Shown: in pieces, positions 4,952 through 5,570 of the stretch
Numbering within the stretch: position 1 is the first letter of the stretch
How the letters are laid out: each line of letters opens with the position of its first letter
DNA from: an uncultured Lachnobacterium sp.
GTDB taxonomy: Bacteria > Bacillota > Clostridia > Lachnospirales > Lachnospiraceae
DNA: 5,570 nt
Reading direction: 5' to 3'
NCBI GenBank assembly: GCA_945971355.1
Contig: CAMFPD010000152.1
Coordinates: forward strand, 1-5,570
Notes under the pieces: generated by a model
Told to the model about the DNA's origin: nothing
The model's input: only the letters and a program-made list of their open reading frames with translations
Databases searched by the model: none
Translations under genes and position numbers: made by a program

Positions 4952-5570
4952 TTAATCTCCGAAGCTGATTCCTATTCTCTTTGCTTCCTTAATCATCTGG
5001 CTCTTTGGATCTACCATTTTGAGCTTACCTGCCACATCGCCCAGTGGAACCCTCTTGGTCTCTCCATCTATCATTGCAATCATACAGCCATATTGCTCGT
5101 CAATAATTGCTTTTGCTGCTGCTGCACCAAGTCTTGTACACAAAACTCTGTCATATGGACATGGACTTCCACCTCTTTGTGTATGTCCCGGAACAGCCAC
5201 TCTGACCTCCGCACCAAGCTTCTTGCCTATCTGGTCGGCTATCTCGTAGCTGACAGAAGGATATTTTCTGTCTGCAACCTTCTGCTTGTACTCCTTCTTC
5301 GAGAGCTTTGCATCCTCTTTTGAGATTGCACCTTCTGCTGCTGCAATTATAGTAAATCCCTTGCCATCCTTTGTTCTCTTCTGAATAGCATCTGTGACTT
5401 TATCAATGTCATATGGGATTTCTGGGAGAAGGATAATATCTGCTCCTCCTGCAATTCCTGCGTACAGAGTAAGCCATCCAACCTTATGCCCCATTACTTC
5501 CACAATAAACACTCTGTTGTGTGAAGCGGCTGTTGTATGAATACAGTCGATAGCATCTGTGGCTATATTG
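4952..5570 (-). CDS. pfkA: 6-phosphofructokinase, N-terminus beyond the window
   Basis: This enzyme phosphorylates fructose 6-phosphate to fructose 1,6-bisphosphate in cytosolic glycolysis. The reading frame is open to the window edge, so only the C-terminal 205 or so residues are seen. Just inside the edge, codons read ATDAIDCIHTTAASHNR and run into VFIVEVMGHKVGWLTL, the family's sugar-phosphate binding block. The GTG at 5510-5512 is therefore an internal valine, not the start. Further on are AGGADIILLPEIPYD, AAAEGAISKED and PGHTQRGGSPCPYDR, the last carrying the conserved Arg that contacts the substrate phosphate. The usual MGR motif reads MGH here. The catalytic TIDND and GGDGS/GGDDT segments that separate ATP from pyrophosphate users lie outside the window, so the phosphoryl donor cannot be decided. 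The stop TAA lies 31 bases before the preferred dnaX start with no visible terminator, so co-transcription with dnaX is likely. Family assignment is secure; the subtype is not. Confidence 0.93.
   Translation of the reverse strand, partial: NIATDAIDCIHTTAASHNRVFIVEVMGHKVGWLTLYAGIAGGADIILLPEIPYDIDKVTDAIQKRTKDGKGFTIIAAAEGAISKEDAKLSKKEYKQKVADRKYPSVSYEIADQIGKKLGAEVRVAVPGHTQRGGSPCPYDRVLCTRLGAAAAKAIIDEQYGCMIAMIDGETKRVPLGDVAGKLKMVDPKSQMIKEAKRIGISFGD

Noticed and set aside
5510..5512. GTG as a possible start of the phosphofructokinase gene
   Set aside because: Upstream codons continue the conserved family sequence to the window edge, so this is an internal valine.

Overview
The window looks like chromosomal DNA of a low-to-moderate GC Clostridia-type Firmicute. 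The protein style (DnaX starting SYQALYRKFRP, a split transketolase, a PFK with an EVMGHKVGWL segment) and the strong AGGAGG-type ribosome sites suggest Lachnospiraceae. This placement is inference; no search was run.

Every recognised protein gene is on the minus strand. Reading from high to low coordinates they are: a 6-phosphofructokinase whose N-terminus lies beyond position 5570; dnaX (clamp-loader tau subunit); ybaB/ebfC (nucleoid-associated protein); recR (recombination mediator); then, after a 157-base gap, transketolase encoded as two overlapping genes (N-terminal TPP-binding half, then C-terminal half). dnaX-ybaB-recR is the classical replication/repair cluster and is tightly packed: a ribosome site overlaps the dnaX stop, and ybaB and recR share a TAATG junction. 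The flanking carbon-metabolism genes feed glycolysis (PFK) and the non-oxidative pentose phosphate pathway (transketolase). The recR-transketolase gap holds a possible promoter and three tandem 16-base repeats just downstream of its predicted start.

Positions 1-471, after the transketolase genes, contain no convincing gene. They hold an unusually dense set of long complementary segments: a 22-bp perfect outer stem with two further helices stacked inside it, a second long hairpin, an 18-bp pairing between the loops of those two hairpins, a 7-bp pairing between a linker and an internal bulge that exactly abuts three other helices, and a separate pair of small hairpins whose loops share 10 complementary bases. 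Nested stems plus at least three loop-loop or linker-loop pairings suggest a large, compact, pseudoknotted noncoding RNA of about 380-435 nt. I do not recognise it as a known family. Its strand is not settled; the position after tkt and a T-run at the far end lean towards minus. This is the main discovery candidate.

A second point of interest is an in-frame A-AAA-AAT slippery heptamer in dnaX with a -1 frame stop six codons later. It would yield a gamma-like product of about 432 residues, close to the length of E. coli gamma.
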